A DNA stretch of 9,450 nucleotides from Ignavibacteriales bacterium UBA6490 (lineage in GTDB: Bacteria; Bacteroidota; Ignavibacteria; Ignavibacteriales; Ignavibacteriaceae), in contig DJMM01000042.1 in the NCBI GenBank assembly GCA_002435365.1, positions 42,519 through 51,968 on the forward strand. The letters are read 5' to 3'. This document shows, piece by piece, positions 1 through 7,126 of this stretch; positions within the stretch are counted from its first letter, which is position 1; every line of letters begins with the position of its first letter. The notes under the pieces are model-generated. The model was not told where the DNA came from. It saw only the letters and a program-made list of their open reading frames with translations, and did no database searches. The position numbers and the translations under genes are program-made.

Positions 1-56
1 GAAACAACACTATAAAGGTTACCCTTTGTAAGATTAACCACTATTCCGATTGTCAT
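1..56 (-). CDS. Partial gene at left edge, possible NAD kinase N-terminus
   Basis: Only the first 18 codons lie in the window; the gene continues beyond base 1. It opens with ATG at 56-54 and reads MTIGIVVNLTKGNLYSVV with no stop. The ATG overlaps the stop codon of the upstream glycosyltransferase gene as ATGA (56-53), the same coupling used throughout the plus-strand operon, which supports a real start. The hydrophobic beta-strand IGIVVN followed by a Lys/Asn stretch and a helix resembles the opening of bacterial NAD(+)/NADH kinases (ATP-dependent phosphorylation of NAD to NADP in the cytosol), which typically begin with a strand of the type KIGIVxN. Eighteen residues cannot establish the family: the reading frame is fairly likely, the name is a guess from recalled family starts. 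Confidence 0.5.
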   Translation of the reverse strand, partial: MTIGIVVNLTKGNLYSVV

Positions 57-832
57 TTTGTTCTCCGGGATTGTTTCTCCCACAATTTACTATACTTTGT
101 GAATACATATAATGATGAGAATACTGCAAGCATTAAGCCCTGTATTCCATCCAGAAAACCTCTCCTGATAATATACATTTTAAAAAAATGGAAGAACGGA
201 CGCACCATTATATCGCTCATTCTGAACTTTTTCCGGTTTGATATCAGCTCGTCCGCTGCCAGAGTGGTATAAAGATTAAATTTATTGAAATAGTGCCTAA
301 TGTTTTCATCAGTATAATGATTGAGATCATTTTTTAATCTGCCGGTGGGCCCGTCTACAATAAGATGTTCATGAACATTCCTGGTGCTGAAATGGGCAAA
401 GTTCTTGTTAAACAACCGGGTAACCCTTCCGGGATACCAGCCGCTGTGCTTCATCCATTTTCCCAGGAAAAATGCCTTCCTTGGTACTGAATATGCTTTG
501 CTGTCGGGTTCAGACTTTTTCCAGAAGAGGAGTTCCTGCTTAAGCTGCGGAGTAATCTCCTCGTCCGCATCTATCCAGAAAATCCATTCGTTTCCGGCAA
601 GTGACACTGCATATTCCTTGGTACCGGCATACCCCTTCCACTTTGAAACTATCTGTCTTACCTCAGGATATTTTTTAATCACTTCACCGGTGTTGTCGGT
701 GGTGGTTTCGTCCAGAATTATTATGATCTCGTCTATGCAGTTGAGCTGGCTTTCAATGCAGCGGGCGATATTCGCTTCCTCGTTCCGGGCAATTATTACA
801 GACGATATCTTAATATCAGGCAATTTTATCAA
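53..832 (-). CDS. Family 2 glycosyltransferase, WaaE/KdtX-like
   Basis: This 259-residue protein is a GT-A fold, inverting family 2 glycosyltransferase that would move a sugar from a nucleotide donor to a lipopolysaccharide-core or other glycolipid acceptor at the inner membrane. The N-terminal strand SSVIIARNEE (10-19) is the usual nucleotide-binding start, and DADEE (88-92) is the metal-binding DxD-type motif. The central stretch with GWYPGRVTRLF (131-141) and VHEHL (153-157) is typical of the WaaE/KdtX group of LPS-core beta-1,4-glucosyltransferases. The end (about 213-245) is aromatic and hydrophobic, suggesting membrane association. The second acidic motif reads LDETTTDNT where relatives usually have D-S-x-S-T-D. 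The start must be TTG at 832 (or TTG at 823): an in-frame stop lies directly upstream and there is no ATG near the N-terminus. No Shine-Dalgarno is seen. It overlaps the next minus-strand gene by ATGA. Class is firm; donor and acceptor are unknown. Confidence 0.88.
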   Translation of the reverse strand: MIKLPDIKISSVIIARNEEANIARCIESQLNCIDEIIIILDETTTDNTGEVIKKYPEVRQIVSKWKGYAGTKEYAVSLAGNEWIFWIDADEEITPQLKQELLFWKKSEPDSKAYSVPRKAFFLGKWMKHSGWYPGRVTRLFNKNFAHFSTRNVHEHLIVDGPTGRLKNDLNHYTDENIRHYFNKFNLYTTLAADELISNRKKFRMSDIMVRPFFHFFKMYIIRRGFLDGIQGLMLAVFSSLYVFTKYSKLWEKQSRRTK

Positions 833-854
833 CTATATTTTTTATAGGTAAGAA

Positions 855-886
855 TAAAACTATATATTTTTACTTCAAGGTTCAAG
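855..886 (-). promoter_or_regulatory. Possible Bacteroidetes-type promoter for the minus-strand glycosyltransferase
   Basis: Reading the minus strand, CTTG (886-883) is followed after 20 bases by TAGTTTTA (862-855). The known Bacteroidetes consensus is TTTG, about 19-21 bases, then TAnnTTTG, so this matches three of four and five of six defined positions with correct spacing. It would place transcription start near 848, about 16 bases before the TTG start codon. The region is AT-rich, so chance similarity is quite possible. Confidence 0.25.
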
Positions 887-887
887 G
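874..887. repeat. Tandem heptamer in the divergent spacer
   Basis: TTCAAGG occurs twice back to back (874-880 and 881-887), followed by TTGG. It sits in the 132-bp spacer between divergent genes and overlaps the upstream element of the candidate minus-strand promoter. It could be a binding site for a regulator of both directions, but two 7-bp copies can arise by chance. The rest of the spacer is AT-rich, with no RNA gene, reading frame or strong hairpin that I can see, and I found no convincing promoter facing the flippase operon. Confidence 0.35.
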
Positions 888-964
888 TTGGATTTTTCAT
901 TCATACCATCATTTTTTATATCTTGCGGCAGTTTTTAACCATAAATATTTCCTCTGATTCATAA

Positions 965-2299
965 ATGATTGGCCGTTTTAAGGAGTTTTTTGAGCTTATA
1001 CGATCAAAAGCCGACGCTGACTCGGCAGTTGAATTAAGCTGGGTTTTCTTTGGCCAGCTTCTTAACGTTATTCTGAGTTTCGTAATTCTTAAGCTGCTTT
1101 CAAAAATGGGGACTTCCGATTACGGAATTTACGCTCTTGTTCTAACAATAACTGTTCTGCTTTCACTTATTCTCTTTGGTCCTGCCGTTCAGGGTTTTAT
1201 AAGATTTTATTATGATTATCTTGGTAAAGGTGCCGTCAATACTTATATCTCCCTTGTGAACCGGTTCTTGTTTGTTGCCTCTGGTCTGCTGAGCCTAATT
1301 GTTATTATCATGGTAATATTATCATTATCGGCTGATTTTTCTCTTGCGCCGGAATTTTTCCTGTTTGCAGGAATTTTTATAATAGCCGGAAGGCTGGGGG
1401 AATTTTTTAATGCGTTTCTCAATCTCTTAAGAAGACGAAGAGAAAATGCGCTGCTTCAGGGGGCTGAAAAGTTTACCATAGCTGTCGTGTTATTTGTTCT
1501 TTTGCTAAATCGCAGTTTGAGTCTTGTTGTAACCTTTGTTGTTCTGAGTGTGATTACCCTCTTGTTCTCTTTTATAAAAATAGGAGTCTTTCGGAAAAAC
1601 ATTCCGGAACAGCTGATCGCGGGGCCGGCAGATCCATTAATAAAAAAAGAGATGCGGGGGAAAATTGTTTTATACGTATTCCCGTTTGTTCTCTGGGGAG
1701 TAAGCGGATGGCTTCAGCTTAATGGTGAAAGGTGGATTATCGCAGATTTATTATCTACATCGGTTGTCGGCATATATGCCGTAATGATGTCGCTTGTAAC
1801 CGCTTTTATCGTTGTCCCCGCAAACATACTGGCGGATTTTACTACACCCATAATTTTCCAGAATTACTCGAACCCGGAAGATCCGGAAAAAACCAGAAAC
1901 GGCTACCTGTATATTAAGCTTAATGTTTTGCTTGTAATAATCGTAACAAGCCTTGCGGTGTTTATTACGGCGTTTTGGGGAAAGTATCTGATTATAATAA
2001 TCAGCGGAGCGGATTATGCGCTATACTGGTATTTGCTGCCCCTGCTTTGTTTCGGTACTGGATTATTTTATGCCGGGCAGGCGTTAGCTTCTCTTGGTAT
2101 GGCTCTCAATCAGCCCAATAAATATCTGTTTCCGAAAATTTTAACCGGTATACTTTCTGTAGTGCTTAACTATCTTCTGATTCTCAGTTATGGAATTGAA
2201 GGTGCGGCATATGCTGTTTCCTTAACGGGTATGATTTATCTTTTTTATATTGCTGCAGTAAATAAAAATTTAATCTCATCATCGAGAACTAAAGCATGA
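965..2299 (+). CDS. Wzx-like lipid-linked oligosaccharide flippase
   Basis: This 444-residue integral membrane protein belongs by its look to the MOP superfamily of polysaccharide transporters (Wzx/RfbX type), which flip undecaprenyl-diphosphate-linked oligosaccharides from the cytoplasmic to the periplasmic face of the inner membrane. About 12 membrane segments can be picked out, roughly at residues 25-46, 55-78, 100-121, 129-150, 170-186, 188-208, 233-251, 265-289, 317-338, 353-376, 392-409 and 412-432. Basic stretches such as LRRRRE (155-160) between them fit cytoplasmic loops. The N-terminal pattern, with a short amphipathic lead and then LSKMGTSDYGIYAL, is typical of the family, in which a helix is followed by G-x-x-x-Y/F-G. 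Length is normal. The ATG at 965 follows an A/T-rich leader without a Shine-Dalgarno. It is the first gene of the operon and overlaps the next by ATGA at 2296-2299. Substrate cannot be deduced. Confidence 0.9.
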   Translation: MIGRFKEFFELIRSKADADSAVELSWVFFGQLLNVILSFVILKLLSKMGTSDYGIYALVLTITVLLSLILFGPAVQGFIRFYYDYLGKGAVNTYISLVNRFLFVASGLLSLIVIIMVILSLSADFSLAPEFFLFAGIFIIAGRLGEFFNAFLNLLRRRRENALLQGAEKFTIAVVLFVLLLNRSLSLVVTFVVLSVITLLFSFIKIGVFRKNIPEQLIAGPADPLIKKEMRGKIVLYVFPFVLWGVSGWLQLNGERWIIADLLSTSVVGIYAVMMSLVTAFIVVPANILADFTTPIIFQNYSNPEDPEKTRNGYLYIKLNVLLVIIVTSLAVFITAFWGKYLIIIISGADYALYWYLLPLLCFGTGLFYAGQALASLGMALNQPNKYLFPKILTGILSVVLNYLLILSYGIEGAAYAVSLTGMIYLFYIAAVNKNLISSSRTKA

Positions 2300-3309
2300 A
2301 AGCCGCTGTCGTAATAATGCAGTATGATTACGGAATTAAGGAAAGGGGCTATTCCTACGAATATATAAATGTCTATCTCCCCCTTTGCCGTGTTCTGGGA
2401 GAAAATAATGTAAAGTTATTCGACTATTATTCCGAATACAGGAATTCCGGCAAGGCTGCTATGAACAGGAAGCTTGAAGAATTTGTTGCTGCCGAGCATC
2501 CGGATATTGTTGTTTTTTGTCTGTTTGAAGAAGAATTCAGTCCCGATACTTTAACTAGGATAAGAGATAAAACCAAAACCGCGGCTTACTTTATTGACGA
2601 TCCTTGGCGCAGAGATTATGCTGAATACTGGAGACCCTTCTTCCATTATTCTACAACTCCGGATTACTATACATATATGAATTATTTGTCGGCCGGTAAA
2701 AAAAATATAATTTACTCTCCGTTCGGCTTTAATTCCGATATATATAAAAAATCAGATGTCCCTAAAAAATACGATGTCACGTTTGTGGGCGGATATAGTC
2801 CCTTCAGGCGTTGGGTTTTAGCACGATTAAAAAAAGAGGGGATAAACGCAGCTGTTTTCGGACGGGGGTGGGGTTCAGAATGGGTTTCACAGGAAAAAAT
2901 GGTGCAAATCTTTAATGAATCAAGGATCAATCTTAATTTATCAAACAGCATAAGCTTTGATTACCGTTTCCTGATAAGCTCCCTGGGTTCGTTTAAGGAT
3001 TTAAAGCAGCTCTATTTGCTTAAGAAAAACAAGGAGCAGCTAAAAGGACGGCATTATGAAATAAACGGATGCGGCGGTTTCCAGCTGAGCTATTATGTAC
3101 CCGGATTAAATTTGGCTTATGAAATTGACAGAGAGATTGCTGTATATGAAGATATCGACAGCCTTGCTGCTGAAATTATTTTCTTTCTGAATAATGGGGA
3201 TCTGAGAAACCGTATTGCCGATGCGGGCTATGAGAGATCATTAAAGGATCACACTGCCGAAGGCTATATGAAAAAATTAATTGAACAGATTGTTTTACCC
3301 AATGGCTAG
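2296..3309 (+). CDS. CgeB-like glycosyltransferase
   Basis: This 337-residue protein is a probable GT-B glycosyltransferase of the CgeB (spore maturation protein B-like) group, with a C-terminal Glyco_trans_1_2-type domain. It should act in the cytosol on the growing lipid-linked glycan. The N-terminal half has alternating strands and helices with HPDIVVFCLFEEEF (68-81) and TAAYFIDDPWR (95-105), the D-D-x-W pattern seen in CgeB relatives. The second domain opens at KYDVTFVGGYS (158-168), contains FNESRINLNLSNS (206-218), and includes HYEINGCGGFQLS (253-265), the segment that in this family carries the F/Y-E-x-x-x-C-G motif near the donor site. It ends with a helix built like D-L-R-x-x-I-A-x-x-G (302-311), also typical. 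There is no classical EX7E. The ATG overlaps the flippase stop as ATGA; its last 8 bases overlap the next gene. CgeB itself is a Bacillus spore protein, so the name marks family only. Sugar specificity unknown. Confidence 0.82.
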   Translation: MKAAVVIMQYDYGIKERGYSYEYINVYLPLCRVLGENNVKLFDYYSEYRNSGKAAMNRKLEEFVAAEHPDIVVFCLFEEEFSPDTLTRIRDKTKTAAYFIDDPWRRDYAEYWRPFFHYSTTPDYYTYMNYLSAGKKNIIYSPFGFNSDIYKKSDVPKKYDVTFVGGYSPFRRWVLARLKKEGINAAVFGRGWGSEWVSQEKMVQIFNESRINLNLSNSISFDYRFLISSLGSFKDLKQLYLLKKNKEQLKGRHYEINGCGGFQLSYYVPGLNLAYEIDREIAVYEDIDSLAAEIIFFLNNGDLRNRIADAGYERSLKDHTAEGYMKKLIEQIVLPNG

Positions 3310-4078
3310 TTTAGGATTTTACCTTAAGACTTTTGGTTTTTCTGCGCGTACCCTTTTAAATTCGTTTAAGGGCCTTGCGCCTTTTATAAAAAACTATTCG
3401 CATATACAAAAACTATTGAAGCAGGATAAAAACTTTTCGGTAAGCTCCCTTAGACCCTGTCTGGGGGACCGCTTCGAAGATGCCGGTTCCCTTCCCCTGC
3501 ATTATTTTCACCAGGATCTTTTCGTGGCCAGACAGATTTATATGAAGAACCCGGTCAGACATGTTGATATTGGTTCCCGTATCGACGGTTTTGTTGCACA
3601 CGTTGCTTCTTTCAGAGATATCGAGGTTTTTGATATCAGGGAAATAAAAGACAAAGTACCGGGGGTTATCTTTAAAAAAGCTGATCTTATGGATAGCAAT
3701 TTTAACTATAGCGACTACGCCGATTCGGTTTCGTCGCTGCATGCCCTGGAACATTTCGGACTGGGAAGGTACGGGGATAAAATTGATGTTAACGGGCATC
3801 TTAAGGGTTTGCAAAACATCTACAAAGTGTTGAAAAAGGGAGGCAGATTTTATTTCTCGGCGCCTATAGGAACACAAAGAATAGAATTTGATGCCCACCG
3901 TGTGTTTTCCCTGAAATACCTTCTGGATCTTTTTGACGGCAGCTATAATCTCCTTTCTTTTTCATATATAAACGACAACAACAGGTTTTTTGAAAATGTA
4001 AGCCTGCACACTGCGGATATCAAAAATAACCTTAACTGCACCTATGGCTGCGGAATTTTTATACTCGAAAAGATATGA
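3302..4078 (+). CDS. DUF268 protein, methyltransferase-like
   Basis: This 258-residue protein resembles the DUF268 family, first named from nematode proteins and also found in bacterial polysaccharide loci, with a predicted class I SAM-methyltransferase-like fold. Seen here: RHVDIGSRIDGFVAH (86-100), a motif-I-like strand and turn; EVFDIRE (108-114), a strand ending in an acidic residue as in motif II; SSLHALEHFGLGRYGD (144-159), the most characteristic block; then LKKGGRFYFSAPIG (177-190), the usual strand after motif III. Motif I has only D-I-G-S-R rather than a full G-x-G-x-G, so SAM binding is not certain. A role in methylating or otherwise modifying a sugar of the operon's glycan is inferred from position. 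The start is set at ATG 3302, overlapping the upstream stop by 8 bases; a TTG at 3281 would add seven residues and overlap by 29 bases, which is less like the other junctions. It overlaps the next gene by ATGA. Confidence 0.82.
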   Translation: MASLGFYLKTFGFSARTLLNSFKGLAPFIKNYSHIQKLLKQDKNFSVSSLRPCLGDRFEDAGSLPLHYFHQDLFVARQIYMKNPVRHVDIGSRIDGFVAHVASFRDIEVFDIREIKDKVPGVIFKKADLMDSNFNYSDYADSVSSLHALEHFGLGRYGDKIDVNGHLKGLQNIYKVLKKGGRFYFSAPIGTQRIEFDAHRVFSLKYLLDLFDGSYNLLSFSYINDNNRFFENVSLHTADIKNNLNCTYGCGIFILEKI

Positions 4079-4908
4079 TTCCTGAACCGCTTGTTTCAGT
4101 AATAATGCCCGCTTATAATTCCTCCGGGTTTATCAAGGAGTCGGCCGCGTCAGTATTAAGCCAGACATATAAAAACATAGAGCTTATTATTGTTGACGAC
4201 GGGTCAGCCGATGATACTTTTAACGCTGCTGAGAAAATTGCACAGACCGACAGCAGGGTAAAGTTTTACTCCATACCGCATGCGGGACGACCTTCAGTGC
4301 CCAGAAATTTCGGCATCGGAAAGTCATCCGGTGAGCTGATCGCATTTATTGACAGCGATGATCTATGGATAAAAGATAAACTTGAGCGGCAGGTTAAATT
4401 TTTTAAAAGAAAGATTAACCCGGTTTTTGTCTATTCAATGAGCGTAACATTCGGCAGCGTAAATATTTTTTCACCGCTTTATGAAGTTCTGCCGCTGCCT
4501 TTTAAAGCTGCGAAAAGCAGGGATGCTCTGCTTAAAACCGGAAACACCATACCGCTTTCAAGCGTACTTGCTGATGCCGCTGCTGTTAAAAGCATTAACG
4601 GATTCGACGAGGATCCCGATCTCCAGATCGAAGATTATGATCTCTGGCTCCGCTTAAGTGAGCTCGGCTCATTTTATTTTTTCCCCAGGCTGCAGGTTTT
4701 TTACCGGATACACGACTCACAGTTTTCAGCAGACTGGGAAACCCGGAAAGCCCGCATGAATTATCTTTCAAGAAAAAGAGGACTGAGGCTTCCGGAATTA
4801 AAATTGCACAGAAGAAAAGGAGTCTTTCTGATCATAAGAAATGCTGTGCACTTTAAAGTTTATCTGCTGATGCGTTTACTTGATTTTTGGAGCAGAATAG
4901 GAAAATGA
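4075..4908 (+). CDS. Family 2 glycosyltransferase (GT-A)
   Basis: This 277-residue protein is a standard family 2 glycosyltransferase that would add one sugar to the lipid-linked intermediate on the cytoplasmic side. The N-terminus LVSVIMPAYNSSGFI (6-20) and VDDGSADDT (40-48) form the nucleotide-binding part, FIDSDDLW (91-98) holds the metal-binding DxD-type motif, and IEDYDLWLRL (185-194) supplies the likely catalytic acidic residues (E186/D187) in the usual E-D-Y-D-x-W/L form. The C-terminal 40 residues are basic and then hydrophobic (249-269), consistent with a membrane-associated amphipathic helix. Length is normal for a single-domain GT2. The ATG overlaps the DUF268 stop as ATGA (4075-4078), and the stop overlaps the next gene's ATG as ATGA (4905-4908). 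Donor sugar and linkage cannot be read from sequence. Confidence 0.92.
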   Translation: MIPEPLVSVIMPAYNSSGFIKESAASVLSQTYKNIELIIVDDGSADDTFNAAEKIAQTDSRVKFYSIPHAGRPSVPRNFGIGKSSGELIAFIDSDDLWIKDKLERQVKFFKRKINPVFVYSMSVTFGSVNIFSPLYEVLPLPFKAAKSRDALLKTGNTIPLSSVLADAAAVKSINGFDEDPDLQIEDYDLWLRLSELGSFYFFPRLQVFYRIHDSQFSADWETRKARMNYLSRKRGLRLPELKLHRRKGVFLIIRNAVHFKVYLLMRLLDFWSRIGK

Positions 4909-6011
4909 ACGGTAAACCGAATATTCTGGTTCTTACAGCGCGAGCTGATTTTGGCGGCGGTCCCGAGCATATTTATCGTTTAATAAAACTGCTTCATGAA
5001 AAGGTTCGTTTTTATGTAGCTTGTCCGAATGATTATCCATACTTCGAAAAGTATAAAGAGCTGGTTGGAGAAGACAGCATTATTAATATCCCTCACCGTA
5101 AATTCAGTCTGCCCGTTTTATTTAAGCTTGCTGCTTTTGCCAGATCAAGAAAGATTAATATTATCCATTCACACGGCAAGGGTGCCGGTATATACAGCAG
5201 GCTGCTTTCGTTTTTTACAGGCAGAGCCTGTATTCACACTTTTCACGGAATACACACTGATAATTATAATTATCCAAACAAAGTCTTTTATCTGTGGATT
5301 GAACGGGTGCTTTCACATATGACCGCCAGATTTATCTCCGTGTCAGCGGGAGAATCGGATAAGGCAAGTAAATTGAAATTCGCTCCTGCCGACAAAATTA
5401 AACTGATCCCGAACGGCACCTTCATTCCGGCACAAACGGCTTCCTTTGATTTTGACAGCAGTAAGACTTTCAATATAATAACTTTTACCCGGTTCGACAC
5501 CGCTAAAAACAGCATGCTGTTGATCCCGGTGTGCAAAGCACTTCAGAAAATAAACAAAGGCAGGAATTTTGCTTTTATTGTTGTGGGAAGCGGCGAAGAA
5601 GAGGCTGAATTCAAGAAAAGACTTGTTTCTGAAAACATGGAACGCTTTTTCAAATTAACCGGTGCTGTTCTTGATCCGGGTGAGTATTTAATAAAATCGT
5701 TTTGTTATATTTCAACGTCAAGATGGGAGGGTCTGCCGCTCGGGATTCTTGAAGCGATGAGCTACGGGCTTCCCATAATTGCTACAGATGTAATTGGCAA
5801 CAGGGATCTTGTTGAGCATAATGTCAACGGCTTCCTTTTTGACATAGATAATCCGGATGCAGCTGCCGGGTATATTATGAAATTAGCCTTAAATGAGGCG
5901 GAGTACAGAACTCTTTCCGGTAATGGAAAAGCTGCTGCTGAAAACAAATACAGTGTTGACAAAATGGCCGAAGAGACTTACAATATATATATGGACTGTT
6001 ACACACAATGA
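4905..6011 (+). CDS. Family 4 glycosyltransferase (GT-B)
   Basis: This 368-residue protein is a retaining GT4 (group 1) glycosyltransferase. It has the two Rossmann-like domains of the GT-B fold: the N-terminal acceptor domain with ILVLTARADFGGGPEHIYRL (7-26), INIIHSHGKGAGIYSRL (84-100) and HTFHGIH (111-117); and the C-terminal donor domain with IITFTRFDTAKN (191-202), IVVGSGEE (225-232) and the EX7E motif spanning E275 to E283 within WEGLPLGILEAM. The GGGPEH turn and HSHGKGAG are typical of EpsD/CapM-like enzymes. I set the start at ATG 4905, which overlaps the upstream stop as ATGA; a TTG at 4887 would add six residues and is less likely. An AGG at 4899-4901, close to the ATG, is a weak ribosome-binding candidate. 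The stop is shared with the next gene's start (6008-6011). Specificity unknown. Confidence 0.92.
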   Translation: MNGKPNILVLTARADFGGGPEHIYRLIKLLHEKVRFYVACPNDYPYFEKYKELVGEDSIINIPHRKFSLPVLFKLAAFARSRKINIIHSHGKGAGIYSRLLSFFTGRACIHTFHGIHTDNYNYPNKVFYLWIERVLSHMTARFISVSAGESDKASKLKFAPADKIKLIPNGTFIPAQTASFDFDSSKTFNIITFTRFDTAKNSMLLIPVCKALQKINKGRNFAFIVVGSGEEEAEFKKRLVSENMERFFKLTGAVLDPGEYLIKSFCYISTSRWEGLPLGILEAMSYGLPIIATDVIGNRDLVEHNVNGFLFDIDNPDAAAGYIMKLALNEAEYRTLSGNGKAAAENKYSVDKMAEETYNIYMDCYTQ

Positions 6012-7126
6012 AAACCGCGCTTATACATGACTGGCTGGTAAATTATGCCGGCTCCGAAAGATGCCTGGAATCCTTTGTAAACATCTGGAAAGATGCTGAT
6101 GTTTTTACCCTTGTGGATTTTCTTAATAAAGAGGAGAGGGATATTATTCTGAAAGGAAAACTTGCACATACCTCGTTTATTCAGAAACTTCCGCTTTCAG
6201 CATCTCGCCACCGCCAGTATCTTCCTCTTTTCCCTCTGGCCATAGAACAATTTGATCTTTCAAATTATGAGGTTGTAATTTCAAGCTCGCATGCTGTCGC
6301 AAAAGGCGTGCTTGTAAATCCGGGGCAGCTCCATATTACATATTGTCATACACCTATGCGCTATGCGTGGGATTTGTACCATCAGTATCTGCGCGAATCA
6401 AAGCTTGAAAAAGGAATTAAGGCTTTCTTTGTAAAACGAGCCCTGCATCGTTTGAGAATCTGGGACGTAATATCCGCGGGGAGAGTAAATTATTTTATTG
6501 CTAATTCAAAATTCATTGCTGCCAGGATAGAAAAAATTTACGGCAGAAAAGCTGATGTAATATATCCCCCCGTAGATATAGATAAGTTCGCTTTAAAGGA
6601 GGACAAAGAGAATTATTATCTGACCGCTTCACGCTTTGTCCCCTACAAAAGAGTTGATCTTGTAGTGGAGGCTTTCAGTAAAATGCCCGACAAGAAACTT
6701 CTTGTAATCGGAGACGGTCCGCAGGAAGGCAGGATAAAAAGCCTGGCTTCTGCAAATATTGAGTTTCTGGGATACCAGTCTCCTGAAAATCTTAAAAAAT
6801 ACATGCAGAATGCCCGGGCATTTGTCTTTGCGGCCGAAGAAGACTTCGGCATAGTGGTTGTTGAGGCAATGTCCTGCGGAACCCCGGTAATAGCTCTCGG
6901 TAAGGGCGGAACCGCGGAAACCGTAATTGATAAAAAAACGGGGATACATATAAGCGAACAGTCCGTAAAAGGAATACTTGATGCGGTTGAAAAATTTGAA
7001 AGCCATGAGGGTTCGTTAAACGCATCCCTTATACGGTCCCACGCAGAACAGTTCAGCCGGCAAATATTCGAAAAGAAAATTTCAGATTATGTTTTGGAAA
7101 AATCAGTGGGTTTTTTTAACAGATGA
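6008..7126 (+). CDS. WbaZ-like family 4 glycosyltransferase, probable mannosyltransferase
   Basis: This 372-residue GT4 enzyme has the GT-B fold and the marks of the WbaZ-like subgroup, several members of which are GDP-mannose-dependent alpha-mannosyltransferases in O-antigen synthesis. Subgroup features seen: KTALIHDWLVNYAGSERCLE (2-21), VVISSSHAVAKG (89-100) and YCHTPMRYAWDLYHQY (112-127). The donor domain follows from IYPPVDIDKF (185-194), with YLTASRFVPYKRVDLVVEAF (204-223), VIGDGPQE (233-240) and the EX7E pair E278/E286 in EEDFGIVVVEAM. GTPVIALGKGGTAE (291-304) is the usual donor-site loop. Mannose as the donor is an inference from the subgroup, not shown. It overlaps both neighbours by ATGA, and no Shine-Dalgarno precedes the ATG at 6008, so translation probably depends on coupling to the upstream gene. 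Confidence 0.92.
   Translation: MKTALIHDWLVNYAGSERCLESFVNIWKDADVFTLVDFLNKEERDIILKGKLAHTSFIQKLPLSASRHRQYLPLFPLAIEQFDLSNYEVVISSSHAVAKGVLVNPGQLHITYCHTPMRYAWDLYHQYLRESKLEKGIKAFFVKRALHRLRIWDVISAGRVNYFIANSKFIAARIEKIYGRKADVIYPPVDIDKFALKEDKENYYLTASRFVPYKRVDLVVEAFSKMPDKKLLVIGDGPQEGRIKSLASANIEFLGYQSPENLKKYMQNARAFVFAAEEDFGIVVVEAMSCGTPVIALGKGGTAETVIDKKTGIHISEQSVKGILDAVEKFESHEGSLNASLIRSHAEQFSRQIFEKKISDYVLEKSVGFFNR

Noticed and set aside
384..851. Plus-strand open frame of 155 codons
   Set aside because: It lies antisense to the well-supported family 2 glycosyltransferase, has no recognisable domain, and is explained as a shadow of that gene.
917..951. Possible promoter for the flippase operon (TATATCTTG, or TTGCGG followed by TATTTC)
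   Set aside because: Neither matches the Bacteroidetes consensus or a sigma-70 pair with proper spacing and start distance; in AT-rich sequence such matches are expected by chance.
3281..3301. Upstream TTG start for the DUF268 gene
   Set aside because: It adds seven residues and a 29-base overlap without a ribosome-binding site; ATG at 3302 gives a short overlap like the other junctions.
3413..3898. Minus-strand open frame of 161 codons
   Set aside because: It is antisense to the DUF268 gene, which has clear family blocks and coupled junctions; the antisense translation shows no domain.
4887..4904. Upstream TTG start for the first family 4 glycosyltransferase
   Set aside because: The ATG at 4905 makes the same ATGA overlap as its neighbours and begins directly before the conserved first strand.
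6629..7025. Several overlapping minus-strand open frames
   Set aside because: They all lie within the WbaZ-like glycosyltransferase whose EX7E and donor motifs are intact in the sense frame.
7111..7117. T-run near the 3' end of the WbaZ-like gene as a slippage or phase-variation site
   Set aside because: Seven T's are ordinary in this base composition, the frame is intact on both sides, and the run lies five codons before the stop, where slippage would matter little.
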